Positions 7,357 to 14,940 of a stretch of 45,295 bases of DNA are shown here, in pieces (the first letter of the stretch is position 1; every line of letters begins with the position of its first letter). Under the pieces are notes generated by a model. That model did not search any database. It was not told where the DNA came from and was given only the letters and a program-made list of their open reading frames with translations. Origin of the DNA: Methanolapillus africanus (lineage in GTDB: Archaea; Halobacteriota; Methanosarcinia; Methanosarcinales; Methanosarcinaceae); contig NZ_JAWDKD010000005.1 in the NCBI RefSeq assembly GCF_032714475.1, positions 1-45,295 on the forward strand, given 5' to 3'. The translations under genes and the position numbers were made by a program.

Positions 7357-8898
7357 ATGGACGAATCGGTCATTTTAGAAAAAGCATCAGAAGCCGGATT
7401 TATGATTAATCCGGACGCGATTTCTTTACTCATCGACTGCAAGTTCCCGGATAATTGCCTTATTTCTCTTTTTTCGGAAGTCGACACATCCGTTTTCGTA
7501 ATCGAGCCGCAGCATATTGCCGCCGCCATTCCGAACTACACGGAAAAAACGCAGGATCCAACACAGGACCTTGGTTTTGATCAGGACGCAGCAAACGCCA
7601 ACGCATTCCGATTCAAATATTCTTTTGAACAAAACACAGTTCAGGTCATGGTCGACGTCAGCGACGAATCGACCAGCGTCGGCGAGTATAATCAATTCGT
7701 TCAATATTTCCGCGACCGCTACACCCGGCTCAGCGAAATGATCCGCTCGCGTGTGAGCTCGCGTCCGATCGAAAGTATTTCCAAAGGAAAATACATCAAA
7801 CCACTGTCTAGAGACGAAGGATCGTCCGAAATATCGATCATCGGGATGGTCGCTGAAAAAAGCACGACCAACAACCAGCATATGATTATTGTTCTTGAAG
7901 ATCCGACGGGCTCGTTTCCGGTTCTCATCAACCAAAAAGATACGGCATTGATTGAAATTGCTTCGAAGTTAATTTTGGACGAAGTGATCGGCGTCACCGG
8001 AAATTTATCACCCGACGGCGGCATTTTAATGGCGTCCAAGATCACGCAGCCGGACGTTCCGAACAGTTTGTCTTCCAAAAGACATTCGGAAGGCATTGCC
8101 TTATTCATTTCCGACATTCACGTCGGCAGCAAAGAATTCATGAAAGAGGAGTGGGAACTCTTTTTGGACTTTTTAAACGGCAAAAATGAGAATCCGGTTT
8201 TGCGGGAAATCGCCGCTGACGTCCGTTATTTGGTTGTGGCCGGCGACATCGTCGACGGCATCGGCATTTATCCGAACCAAGAAGCCGACCTTGAGATTCC
8301 CGAAATTTATGACCAATACCGGGCGGTTGCCGATTATTTCCACCAAATGCCGCCGCACATTCACATCGTCGTCGCCCCCGGAAACCACGACGCCGTCCGC
8401 CGGGCGGAACCGCAGCTGACGTTTCCGAAAATTATCCGGGACATGTTCCCGAAAAACGTAACCTTTGTCGGCAATCCGGCGCTTGTGTCGCTCGACGACG
8501 TTTACATTCAGATTTACCACGGCTGCTCCATGGACGATTTGGTGGCCAGCATCAAAGGCGTTTCCTACCAAGCCCCGACGACCGGCATGATGGAAATGGT
8601 CAAACGCCGGCACCTGGCACCGACATACGGCAGCCGAGTCATGATTTCCCCGGAAAAGAAAGATTATTTGCTGATCGACCAGGTCCCTGACATTATTCAC
8701 TGCGGGCACGTGCATACGGTTGGCGTGACCAGTTACAAAAATATTATTTTGATCAATTCCGGCACTTGGCAGGCGCAAACGGATTTCCAGAAAAAAGTGA
8801 ATATTATGCCGACGCCGGCAAAGGTTCCGATGGTGGATTTAAAAACGATGAAGACGCGAATTTTAGATTTTAATTTGTACGATGAAGACGCGCTTTGA
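7357..8898 (+). CDS. polB: DNA polymerase D (PolII) small subunit DP1
   Basis: Small subunit of the euryarchaeal replicative polymerase, carrying the Mre11-like 3'-5' exonuclease. The 513-residue protein has an N-terminal region, an OB-fold (about residues 140-230) and a calcineurin-like phosphoesterase domain with all metal motifs: DIHVGS (near 254), GDIVDG (near 296), PGNHD (near 342) and CGHVHT (near 449). I chose the ATG at 7357 because GAGG lies six bases before it; the in-frame ATG at 7345 overlaps that GAGG. A dispersed GC-rich box follows the stop codon by nine bases. The large subunit gene is not in this window. Confidence 0.92.
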   Translation: MDESVILEKASEAGFMINPDAISLLIDCKFPDNCLISLFSEVDTSVFVIEPQHIAAAIPNYTEKTQDPTQDLGFDQDAANANAFRFKYSFEQNTVQVMVDVSDESTSVGEYNQFVQYFRDRYTRLSEMIRSRVSSRPIESISKGKYIKPLSRDEGSSEISIIGMVAEKSTTNNQHMIIVLEDPTGSFPVLINQKDTALIEIASKLILDEVIGVTGNLSPDGGILMASKITQPDVPNSLSSKRHSEGIALFISDIHVGSKEFMKEEWELFLDFLNGKNENPVLREIAADVRYLVVAGDIVDGIGIYPNQEADLEIPEIYDQYRAVADYFHQMPPHIHIVVAPGNHDAVRRAEPQLTFPKIIRDMFPKNVTFVGNPALVSLDDVYIQIYHGCSMDDLVASIKGVSYQAPTTGMMEMVKRRHLAPTYGSRVMISPEKKDYLLIDQVPDIIHCGHVHTVGVTSYKNIILINSGTWQAQTDFQKKVNIMPTPAKVPMVDLKTMKTRILDFNLYDEDAL

Positions 8899-8906
8899 AA
8901 ATTTTT

Positions 8907-8943
8907 GGCGGCGCCATGCGCGCGCGTTACGGCACTCATTTTT
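8907..8943 (+). repeat. Dispersed GC-rich downstream box, copy 1
   Basis: GC-rich GGCGGCG leader, core GCGCGCGTTA, then GGC and CATTTTT. Begins nine bases after the stop codon of polB, same strand. Confidence 0.7.
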
Positions 8944-8981
8944 ATCAAAAACGAACAAAACCGGTAATTGGTTTTTAGGAA

Positions 8982-9854
8982 TTACACTTTTTTTACATCC
9001 GGTTTTTTCGTCAAAATCGAATGAACAATTTTCACAGCGTCCATCGTTTCCGCCACATCGTGCGTCCGGATGATGTGCCCGCCTTTGTAAGCGGCGATGC
9101 TTGCGGCGACGACGCCTGAAATGAGACGGCCTTCCGGCGGTTTTTGTGTGGCGTCGCCCAAAAAAGATTTTCGGGAAACTGCAACCAGAACCGGTTTTTC
9201 AAAAACGGAGAGGCGTTCAAAATGATGAATCAAATCAAAATCGTATGCCGATGTTTTTTCGGGAACCCAATGACCGATGCCGGGATCCAAAACAATTTTT
9301 TGAGAATCAATGCCGGCGGATTCGGCAATTGAAATTGAATTGGACAGCGCCGACAAAACGGCGTTGACGCCGAGCGGGTCGCCCGGCTTTTTTTGGGTCG
9401 CCATTAAAATCGCGCAGGCGTCAAAATCGCCGATGACGGCGGCCATTTCGGGATCGTTCTTGAGGCCGGAAATGTCGTTAATCATCGACGCGCCGCGGTG
9501 AAGCGCAGCCGCCGCAATTTCGGCGTACATCGTGTCAACGGAAATCGGAACAGAAATGTTGTCCCGTAAAATATCCAAGGCGAAAAGAAGGCGTTTTTTT
9601 TCTTCTTCAACGGTGATGGGCACCACATTGGGCGCGGTTGAGCGAGCGCCGACATCGATTAAAGAAGCGCCGTCATCCACCATCTTTTGAGCGGCGGCTA
9701 ACAGAGAATTGTTATCTTGCACCGATTTTTTGTAAAAAGATTCGGGACTCAGATTGAGGACGCCCATGACAAGCGGCGGATTTTGACCGCCGATGTTTAA
9801 CCCGCAAATTCGCGTTTGAAATGCCAACTCATCCCCCCGAGGCTTGTTTTCCAT
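8982..9854 (-). CDS. folP: Dihydropteroate synthase (FolP-like)
   Basis: Condenses a pterin pyrophosphate with an arylamine to form the pteroate core of a folate-type cofactor. The 290-residue TIM barrel shows MGVLNLSPESF (residues 30-40), LIDVGARSTAP, ISVDTMYAEIA, MINDISG, ILDPGIGHW, VAVSRKSFLGD and the C-terminal IIRTHDVAET. Ser and Tyr in the pterin loop (SPESFYKKS) differ slightly from bacterial TPDSFSDGG. It starts 22 bp after the folD stop, so both are probably one transcript. With folD and glyA it suggests a working tetrahydrofolate route. Related archaeal proteins of uncertain function exist, so pterin specificity is not certain. Confidence 0.8.
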   Translation of the reverse strand: MENKPRGDELAFQTRICGLNIGGQNPPLVMGVLNLSPESFYKKSVQDNNSLLAAAQKMVDDGASLIDVGARSTAPNVVPITVEEEKKRLLFALDILRDNISVPISVDTMYAEIAAAALHRGASMINDISGLKNDPEMAAVIGDFDACAILMATQKKPGDPLGVNAVLSALSNSISIAESAGIDSQKIVLDPGIGHWVPEKTSAYDFDLIHHFERLSVFEKPVLVAVSRKSFLGDATQKPPEGRLISGVVAASIAAYKGGHIIRTHDVAETMDAVKIVHSILTKKPDVKKV

Positions 9855-9876
9855 CTATTCATCCAATCTTATGGGC

Positions 9877-10740
9877 TTATTGACCTATCGTTTCAGCGCA
9901 TTTCACAACGTGAGACATCAAAATCGCAATCGTCATCGGTCCGACGCCGCCCGGAACGGGTGTAATAAGCGACGCTTTGTGAATCACATTGGCGAAATCA
10001 ACATCGCCGTGCGTGCCGGTCGAATCTTGATTGATGCCGACGTCGAAAACGACGACGCCGGGTTTCACCATGTCTTCTTTGATGAGATGCTTGACGCCGA
10101 CGCCGATCACCAAAATGTCGGCCTCGATGGTGTATGATTTTAAATCTTTGGTGAAAATGTGACAGACGCTGACGGTGGCGTTGCGGTTGAGAAGCATGGC
10201 CGCCATCGGTTTTCCGACGACGTTGCTGTGGCCGACCACGACGGCGTTTTTGCCTTGCACGTCAATTTTGTATTCCTCAAGAAGGCGGATGATGCCTTTG
10301 GGCGTGCACGGCACAAGCCCTTCTTCATTGATCAGCAAGTTGCCCATGTTGAACGGATGGAATCCGTCCGCATCTTTTTTCGGATCAATCGCGTTCATAA
10401 TGGTTTGCGCGGAAATGTGTTTCGGAAGCGGCAGCTGAACCAAGATGGACGATACCGTTTTGTCGGCGTTGAGCGCCTGAATTTTGTTCAGTAGCTCGGA
10501 CTCGGTGATCGTGGCCGGAAGAATGCAATCCTCCGCAAGAATGCCGACGCGTTCGCAGGCTTTGTGTTTCATCCGAACATACATTTGGGACGCGGGGTCT
10601 TCGCCGACCAGGACCGTCACTAATTTCGGAAAAATATTTTTTTCTTTGAGAGCGGCAACCGTTTTTGAGACTTCCGCTTCCACTTTCTGAGCGACGGCTT
10701 TGCCGTCGATAATCTTTGAAGAATCAATTGCATCAGACAT
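9877..10740 (-). CDS. folD: Bifunctional methylene-THF dehydrogenase / methenyl-THF cyclohydrolase
   Basis: Interconverts methylene-, methenyl- and formyl-tetrahydrofolate, supplying one-carbon units. The 287-residue product starting at MSDAIDSSK matches the family length. A longer in-frame reading upstream (to 10857) would add a hydrophobic, Asn-rich tail and cross the glyA terminator hairpin, so I reject it. Motifs: MYVRMKHKACERVGI with the YxxxK catalytic pair, VQLPLPKH, ADGFHPFNMG, the NAD(P) fold VVVGHSNVVGKPMA and PVPGGVGPMTIA near the C-terminus. Second gene of a leftward glyA-folD-folP group. Confidence 0.92.
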   Translation of the reverse strand: MSDAIDSSKIIDGKAVAQKVEAEVSKTVAALKEKNIFPKLVTVLVGEDPASQMYVRMKHKACERVGILAEDCILPATITESELLNKIQALNADKTVSSILVQLPLPKHISAQTIMNAIDPKKDADGFHPFNMGNLLINEEGLVPCTPKGIIRLLEEYKIDVQGKNAVVVGHSNVVGKPMAAMLLNRNATVSVCHIFTKDLKSYTIEADILVIGVGVKHLIKEDMVKPGVVVFDVGINQDSTGTHGDVDFANVIHKASLITPVPGGVGPMTIAILMSHVVKCAETIGQ

Positions 10741-10830
10741 GAAAATTACCAAATTGTAATGATTTGAAATAAAATGATGACAACAACTGTTGTTTTTGAA
10801 AAATAAAATAACGGATAGAAAAAAATTAGA

Positions 10831-10855
10831 AAAAGAAAGCCGGTTCGGCTTTCTC
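10831..10855 (-). terminator. Terminator hairpin after glyA
   Basis: On the minus strand GAAAGCCG-AAC-CGGCTTTC (10835-10853) is followed by a T-rich run. It sits between glyA and folD, so folD may be made from its own promoter or by read-through. Confidence 0.65.
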
Positions 10856-10920
10856 ATGACCGGTTTGAATGATTAACGGTTTGAATGATTAAACGGATTC
10901 GTTGGTTTTGAATGGTTTAA

Positions 10921-12171
10921 TTATTTGTAAACCGGGAATTTTTCGCAAAGCGCTTTGACTTCAAGCCGGATTTTTTCAAGCTCGGCGTCGTTTCCGGCGT
11001 TTTTGACGGCGCGGGAAATCACGTCGGCGACAACTTTCATTTCCGGTTCCTTCATGCCGCGGGTGGTGGCGGCCGGGGTTCCGACGCGGATGCCGCTGGC
11101 GATGAACGCTTTTTGCTTGTCGAACGGAATGGTGTTCATGTTCAAAACGATACCGGATTTGGCGCAAGCGGCTTCGGCGTCTTTGCCGGTGATGTTGTAA
11201 GCCGTCAAGTCGATGAGCATGAGGTGGTTGTCGGTGCCGCCGGAGACGACGCGGAATCCTTTCTCTTGGAGTGTGTCGGAAACAACTTTGGCATTCTTCA
11301 CGGTTTGGATTTGGTCGTTCTTGAATTTGTCCGAGAGGGCTTCTTTGAACGCGACGGCCTTGGCGGCGATGTTGTTCATCAGCGGACCGCCTTGGGTGCC
11401 CGGGAACACGGATTTGTCGATGGCTTTGGCGTATTCGGCTTTGCACATCACCATACCGCCGCGGGGACCGCGAAGGGTTTTGTGGGTGGTGGTGGTCACG
11501 AAGTCGGCGTACGGAACCGGGCTCGGGTGAGCGCCGGCGACGACAAGCCCGGCGATGTGGGCGATGTCGGCCAAAAGGTAGGCGTCGACGCTTGCCGCAA
11601 TTTCGGCGAAGCGTTTGAAATCAATAATGCGGGAATAAGCGGAAGCGCCGCAGACAATCATTTTGGGTTTGTGTTCTTTGGCGAGTTTTTCGAGTTCGTC
11701 GTAGTCGATCATTTCGGTTTCACGGTCGACGCCGTACGGAACGATGTTGTAAAGCTGGCCGGAAAAGCTGACGGGGCTGCCGTGAGACAGGTGGCCGCCT
11801 TCGGACAAGTTCATGGAAAGAATGGTGTCTCCCGGTTTTAAAACGGCGAAGTAGACCGCCATGTTGGCGCCCGAGCCGGAGTGGACTTGAACGTTAACGT
11901 GTTCGGCGCCGAACAGTTGTTTGGCGCGGGAAATGGCCAAGTTTTCGGCAAGGTCCATGTTTTCGCAGCCGCCGTAGTACCGGTTTCCGGAATAACCTTC
12001 GGCGTATTTGTTGGTTAAAATGCTGCCCATAGCTTCCATGACGGCCATACTGGCATAGTTTTCGGAAGCGATTAAGTCGAGACGTGTTTCCTGGCGTTCC
12101 AATTCCTTGGCAAACACTTGCGCCATTTCAGGGTCTGCTTTTTTCAGATTTTCAAGATCAAAATAAGACAT
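10921..12171 (-). CDS. glyA: Serine hydroxymethyltransferase
   Basis: PLP enzyme that converts serine plus a tetrahydropterin to glycine and the methylene-pterin. The 416-residue product has LIASENYAS (residues ~32-40), TNKYAEGYSGNRYYGGCE, VNVQVHSGSGANMAVYF, YLLADIAHIAGLV and the PLP-lysine loop VTTTTHKTLRGPRGG. I prefer the ATG at 12171 because GAGG sits ten bases upstream; the ATG at 12180 abuts the same GAGG. A TATA-like AAATATATAAC (12251-12261, minus-strand sense) lies about 80-90 bp upstream. Grouped with folD and folP, it is probably the THF-dependent type. Confidence 0.93.
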   Translation of the reverse strand: MSYFDLENLKKADPEMAQVFAKELERQETRLDLIASENYASMAVMEAMGSILTNKYAEGYSGNRYYGGCENMDLAENLAISRAKQLFGAEHVNVQVHSGSGANMAVYFAVLKPGDTILSMNLSEGGHLSHGSPVSFSGQLYNIVPYGVDRETEMIDYDELEKLAKEHKPKMIVCGASAYSRIIDFKRFAEIAASVDAYLLADIAHIAGLVVAGAHPSPVPYADFVTTTTHKTLRGPRGGMVMCKAEYAKAIDKSVFPGTQGGPLMNNIAAKAVAFKEALSDKFKNDQIQTVKNAKVVSDTLQEKGFRVVSGGTDNHLMLIDLTAYNITGKDAEAACAKSGIVLNMNTIPFDKQKAFIASGIRVGTPAATTRGMKEPEMKVVADVISRAVKNAGNDAELEKIRLEVKALCEKFPVYK

Positions 12172-12250
12172 GAATTTCATTCCTCTGTGTTTATAAACAG
12201 GACGAAAAATAAGATTTTAAATGATATGTGCTAAAAAATGATTAAAATAT

Positions 12251-12261
12251 AAATATATAAC
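12251..12261 (-). promoter_or_regulatory. TATA-like element for glyA
   Basis: Minus-strand GTTATATATTT lies 80-90 bp upstream of the start and is identical to the element before mscS at 19995-20005. A transcription start near 12225-12230 and a leader of roughly 55-60 nt would follow. Confidence 0.4.
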
Positions 12262-12358
12262 CGGAGAAAACGCGAATATAAATTTCGGATTATAAAATGA
12301 CAAATAATTTTGTTCAGATTTGGTCCTTTTGACGTCAAGGTTTTTTTGTTTGTTTTTT

Positions 12359-12397
12359 GGCGGCGGGGCGACGCGCGCGTTATAGCGACACTTTTTT
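12359..12397 (+). repeat. Dispersed GC-rich downstream box, copy 2
   Basis: GGCGGCGGGGCGAC leader, core GCGCGCGTTATAGC, then a CTTTTTT run. This copy is not downstream of a gene on its strand, unlike most others, and lies close to the left end of the hairpin-capped element. Confidence 0.6.
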
Positions 12398-12504
12398 GGA
12401 GACGAGCGTAGAAAGTGCGTCTTTCATTTTTGTTTTTGAGTATTATAGAACCATCCGATCGTTTTTTAATTTTTTTCTGTTTTTCCCGCCTCCTTCCCTC
12501 CCTT

Positions 12505-12936
12505 GCAAACCATCCCGCTTAAACAGGCGCGTGCCGCGCCTGTTTAAGCGGATACCGTATATGGGAAGGTTTTGTGGAAACAGTTGCTGTGAACCGGATC
12601 AGGAATCAACTGTATTTTTGGAAGCTGTAGATGCAGAACGGTAACAAGAAAAACCTGTATTGTTAGAAACAGTAGATGCAGAACGGTAACAAGAAAAGAC
12701 TGTATTGTTAAAAACAGTAGGTGCAGATCGGTACCAAAAAAACCTATATTGTTAGAAACAGTGGGTGCAAATCGGTACCAAGAAAGACCTGTATTGTTGG
12801 AAACTGAAGGTGCAAACTGTAATCTAAAAACAGTCAACTGTAGGTGCAACTCAGTTTTGTAATATTGGTATGCATCTTGCCGATCGGAATCCGCAAAATA
12901 CAGACGCAAAGCGTCTGATTTTGCGGGATGGTTTGC
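12505..12936 (+). repeat. Complete hairpin-capped tandem-repeat element (copy B)
   Basis: A 432-bp non-coding element bounded by perfect 14-bp terminal inverted repeats GCAAACCATCCCGC (12505-12518) and GCGGGATGGTTTGC (12923-12936). The left end runs into a perfect 17-bp stem hairpin at 12515-12551 (loop TGC). About five units of 45 bp follow (12600-12840), each with ...AACAAGAAAAACCTGTATTGTT... or a variant; the last unit is degenerate. The right end is a hairpin at 12891-12926 identical to that of copy A. No target duplication is evident (CCTT versus ACGA outside). No transposase lies inside, so it is MITE-like in outline, though the internal minisatellite is unusual. Confidence 0.85.
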
Positions 12937-12964
12937 ACGAGAATTGGAACAAGCAAAACCAAAA

Positions 12965-13065
12965 TTTTAGCGACCGGCGGGAGCCGTTCGCGAAGCGAAC
13001 TTACGGAAACAGACTCCCACCGCCCTGAAAAATTCCGAAGCAAAGCGCAGGAATTTTTGCGCGCA
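12965..13065 (-). other. GC-rich structured spacer with two hairpins, probably including a terminator
   Basis: GGCGGGAG and CTCCCACCGCC (12974-13023) can enclose nested CCGT/ACGG and GTTCGC-GAA-GCGAAC stems. Nearer the next gene, AAAAATTCC and GGAATTTTT (about 13028-13058) pair around a 13-base loop, just past the stop codon of the leftward gene at 13088. The second hairpin could be its terminator; the first is unexplained. Confidence 0.5.
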
Positions 13066-13087
13066 CGATGCCCGTCAAATCAAATGA

Positions 13088-14791
13088 TTAATACTTCTTC
13101 TGTTTCAAATAATTCTGCGGGCTGTAACCCGGGAATTCGCGGCGGGAAAGCTCGTCTTGCGCCAATTTCCGGTGGTCTTCAAACGACAAACGGATGGTTG
13201 AAATCCGGTTGCCTTCGTCGTCCGAACAGGTCGCCATGATGTCTTTCTTTTTGGAAATGAAGTGCAGGAAATTGCTTGTGGCCGGCGTGTTGACGGTTCG
13301 GAGCCGGTTGATGGACGCCACCACTTCTTTGTTGTTCGGCGCGGGCTTGTTTTCAAAGCTGTCGTAACCGTAGGCGAAGCCGACGGCCCGGATGAATGCG
13401 TTGAGAACGTTTTTGTCAAAGCCGACCAAATCCGAAATACCTTTCAACATTTCATCCGCGTACGTGATGTCGTAGCCGACGCCGTAAGATTCAAAAATGC
13501 GTTTGACCGACCACTCGATGACGTCGGAAAGGTCGCCGGTGCCGAGAATACTCATGACTTCGGAGGGCGTTTCCAGGTTTTCCATGACGCAGTAGTCCCG
13601 CATCTTTTTGGCGAGAGCGCTGATCAACGGTTCGTCGCCGCAATGCTTTTTCATGACCAAGGCAATGAATTTAAACGCGGGATAGCCGGCGCGCTCCAAC
13701 AGAAGAGAATCGTCGCCCAAATAAATCGGAAGCAGGTTCGCACAAATGAGCGCACCGGATTCTTTCATGTAGTTGGTACATTTGAGCGCGCAGATGATTT
13801 CGTCTTGCGTACCGTTTTGCGCATACCAAAAGACCAGGGAGCGGACGGACGTTTCAATCCGGCCGAAAAATTTCATGCCGCGCTCTTCCGTTAAATTGGA
13901 ATCGGTGTTGACCAAAATCATCCACAAAAGATCCAATTGTTTCGGGCTCAGCTGATCGCCTTGCTGCTGTTTCTTTTCCAAAAGCTCGAGTGTGTTCGCG
14001 CGGGCGGATTCGTCTTCCAAAATCGGGCGTTCGAGAAGCATGTAAAGGGCTTCGTCGCCGATTTCATCGCCGGTGCTGTAAACCATTTCCGGTTCGGCCA
14101 AAGCAATCGTCGTGTAAATCGCGCGCTTTTGAAGCGGCGTGTTGACTTCGTCCAAGAACCGGTTCAACATCGGAACATTGGCCGGGAGGCGTCCCTTCAA
14201 CGCAATAATCGCATTCATCGCGGCGTCGCCGTGCGGATAAACGTCCATCGCACCGTAAAGCGCGTCGGAAACGGGCGTTAAATCGCCGTCAACCAGCGGA
14301 ATCAGAGAAAGGCTTTCCTCCATGATGCCGGAATCCCGTGTGAGCAGCGGGGAAAGAATCGGTAAAAAGGAAGGCTGAAGCCGGATCATTTTCAAAAACG
14401 GAATGGTGCGCTTTTTCGTATCGACGTCGCCGGTCCGAAACGTTTCTTCCAGCAGCGTGTAACTGTGTTCGCACATCGACCGCGGAAGAAGAGACAAATC
14501 AAAAGAAACCGTCGCCGGCTTTCGGACCAGTGTCAAAACGATTTCAGAACTGAGCTGGTAAGGCACTTCCGATTTGCAGAGCAGCGCATACAGATGTTGG
14601 GCAACCTGAGCGTGCTTTTTGGATTTGTCCGCCATCGGCACTTCTTTTGAAAAGGTTTCCACCATAAAGGGAACCATATCGGCGCCGCCGGCCACTAAGA
14701 AATCAATGCCTTTCTCGACTTTGGCCGGATTGTCCGCCCCAAGCATCTCAACGGCTTTCGCCGGCGTCGTTTCAAAATTGAATAAGCCCAT
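13088..14791 (-). CDS. Conserved-type hypothetical, predicted alpha-solenoid (HEAT-like)
   Basis: A 567-residue protein that I cannot name. It is almost entirely helical in composition, with repeated helix-pair segments and conserved-looking turns (TPAKAVEMLGADNPAKVEKGIDFLV at the start; PILSPLLTRDSGIMEESLSL; NAIIALKGRLPANVPML). This pattern resembles HEAT/ARM-like solenoids that act as protein scaffolds. No signal peptide, membrane helix or catalytic motif is visible. GGGAG eight bases upstream supports the ATG. It stands alone between the repeat element and an M42 peptidase on the same strand. Confidence 0.75.
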   Translation of the reverse strand: MGLFNFETTPAKAVEMLGADNPAKVEKGIDFLVAGGADMVPFMVETFSKEVPMADKSKKHAQVAQHLYALLCKSEVPYQLSSEIVLTLVRKPATVSFDLSLLPRSMCEHSYTLLEETFRTGDVDTKKRTIPFLKMIRLQPSFLPILSPLLTRDSGIMEESLSLIPLVDGDLTPVSDALYGAMDVYPHGDAAMNAIIALKGRLPANVPMLNRFLDEVNTPLQKRAIYTTIALAEPEMVYSTGDEIGDEALYMLLERPILEDESARANTLELLEKKQQQGDQLSPKQLDLLWMILVNTDSNLTEERGMKFFGRIETSVRSLVFWYAQNGTQDEIICALKCTNYMKESGALICANLLPIYLGDDSLLLERAGYPAFKFIALVMKKHCGDEPLISALAKKMRDYCVMENLETPSEVMSILGTGDLSDVIEWSVKRIFESYGVGYDITYADEMLKGISDLVGFDKNVLNAFIRAVGFAYGYDSFENKPAPNNKEVVASINRLRTVNTPATSNFLHFISKKKDIMATCSDDEGNRISTIRLSFEDHRKLAQDELSRREFPGYSPQNYLKQKKY

Positions 14792-14940
14792 AATAATTCT
14801 CCCGAAATCATTTTTAGAAAATCGACATGAAAAGTGAAGAAAAATAAAAGAATGATATTTTGATCAACCGGATTAAATCTGATTGATCAAATTGTCTGTT
14901 TTTGTTCAATTGATTGAATTTAATATCATTGTCATGTTAT

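Noticed and set aside
12544..12909. Leucine/threonine-rich minus-strand reading frame across the tandem repeats
   Set aside because: It follows from translating 45-bp repeats; in the other copies the unit is 46 bp and the frame breaks, there is no ribosome-binding site, and the ends are non-coding hairpins.
12505..12936. Insertion sequence with transposase
   Set aside because: It has inverted ends but no coding capacity inside and no visible target duplication, so it is listed as a repeat and not as an IS.
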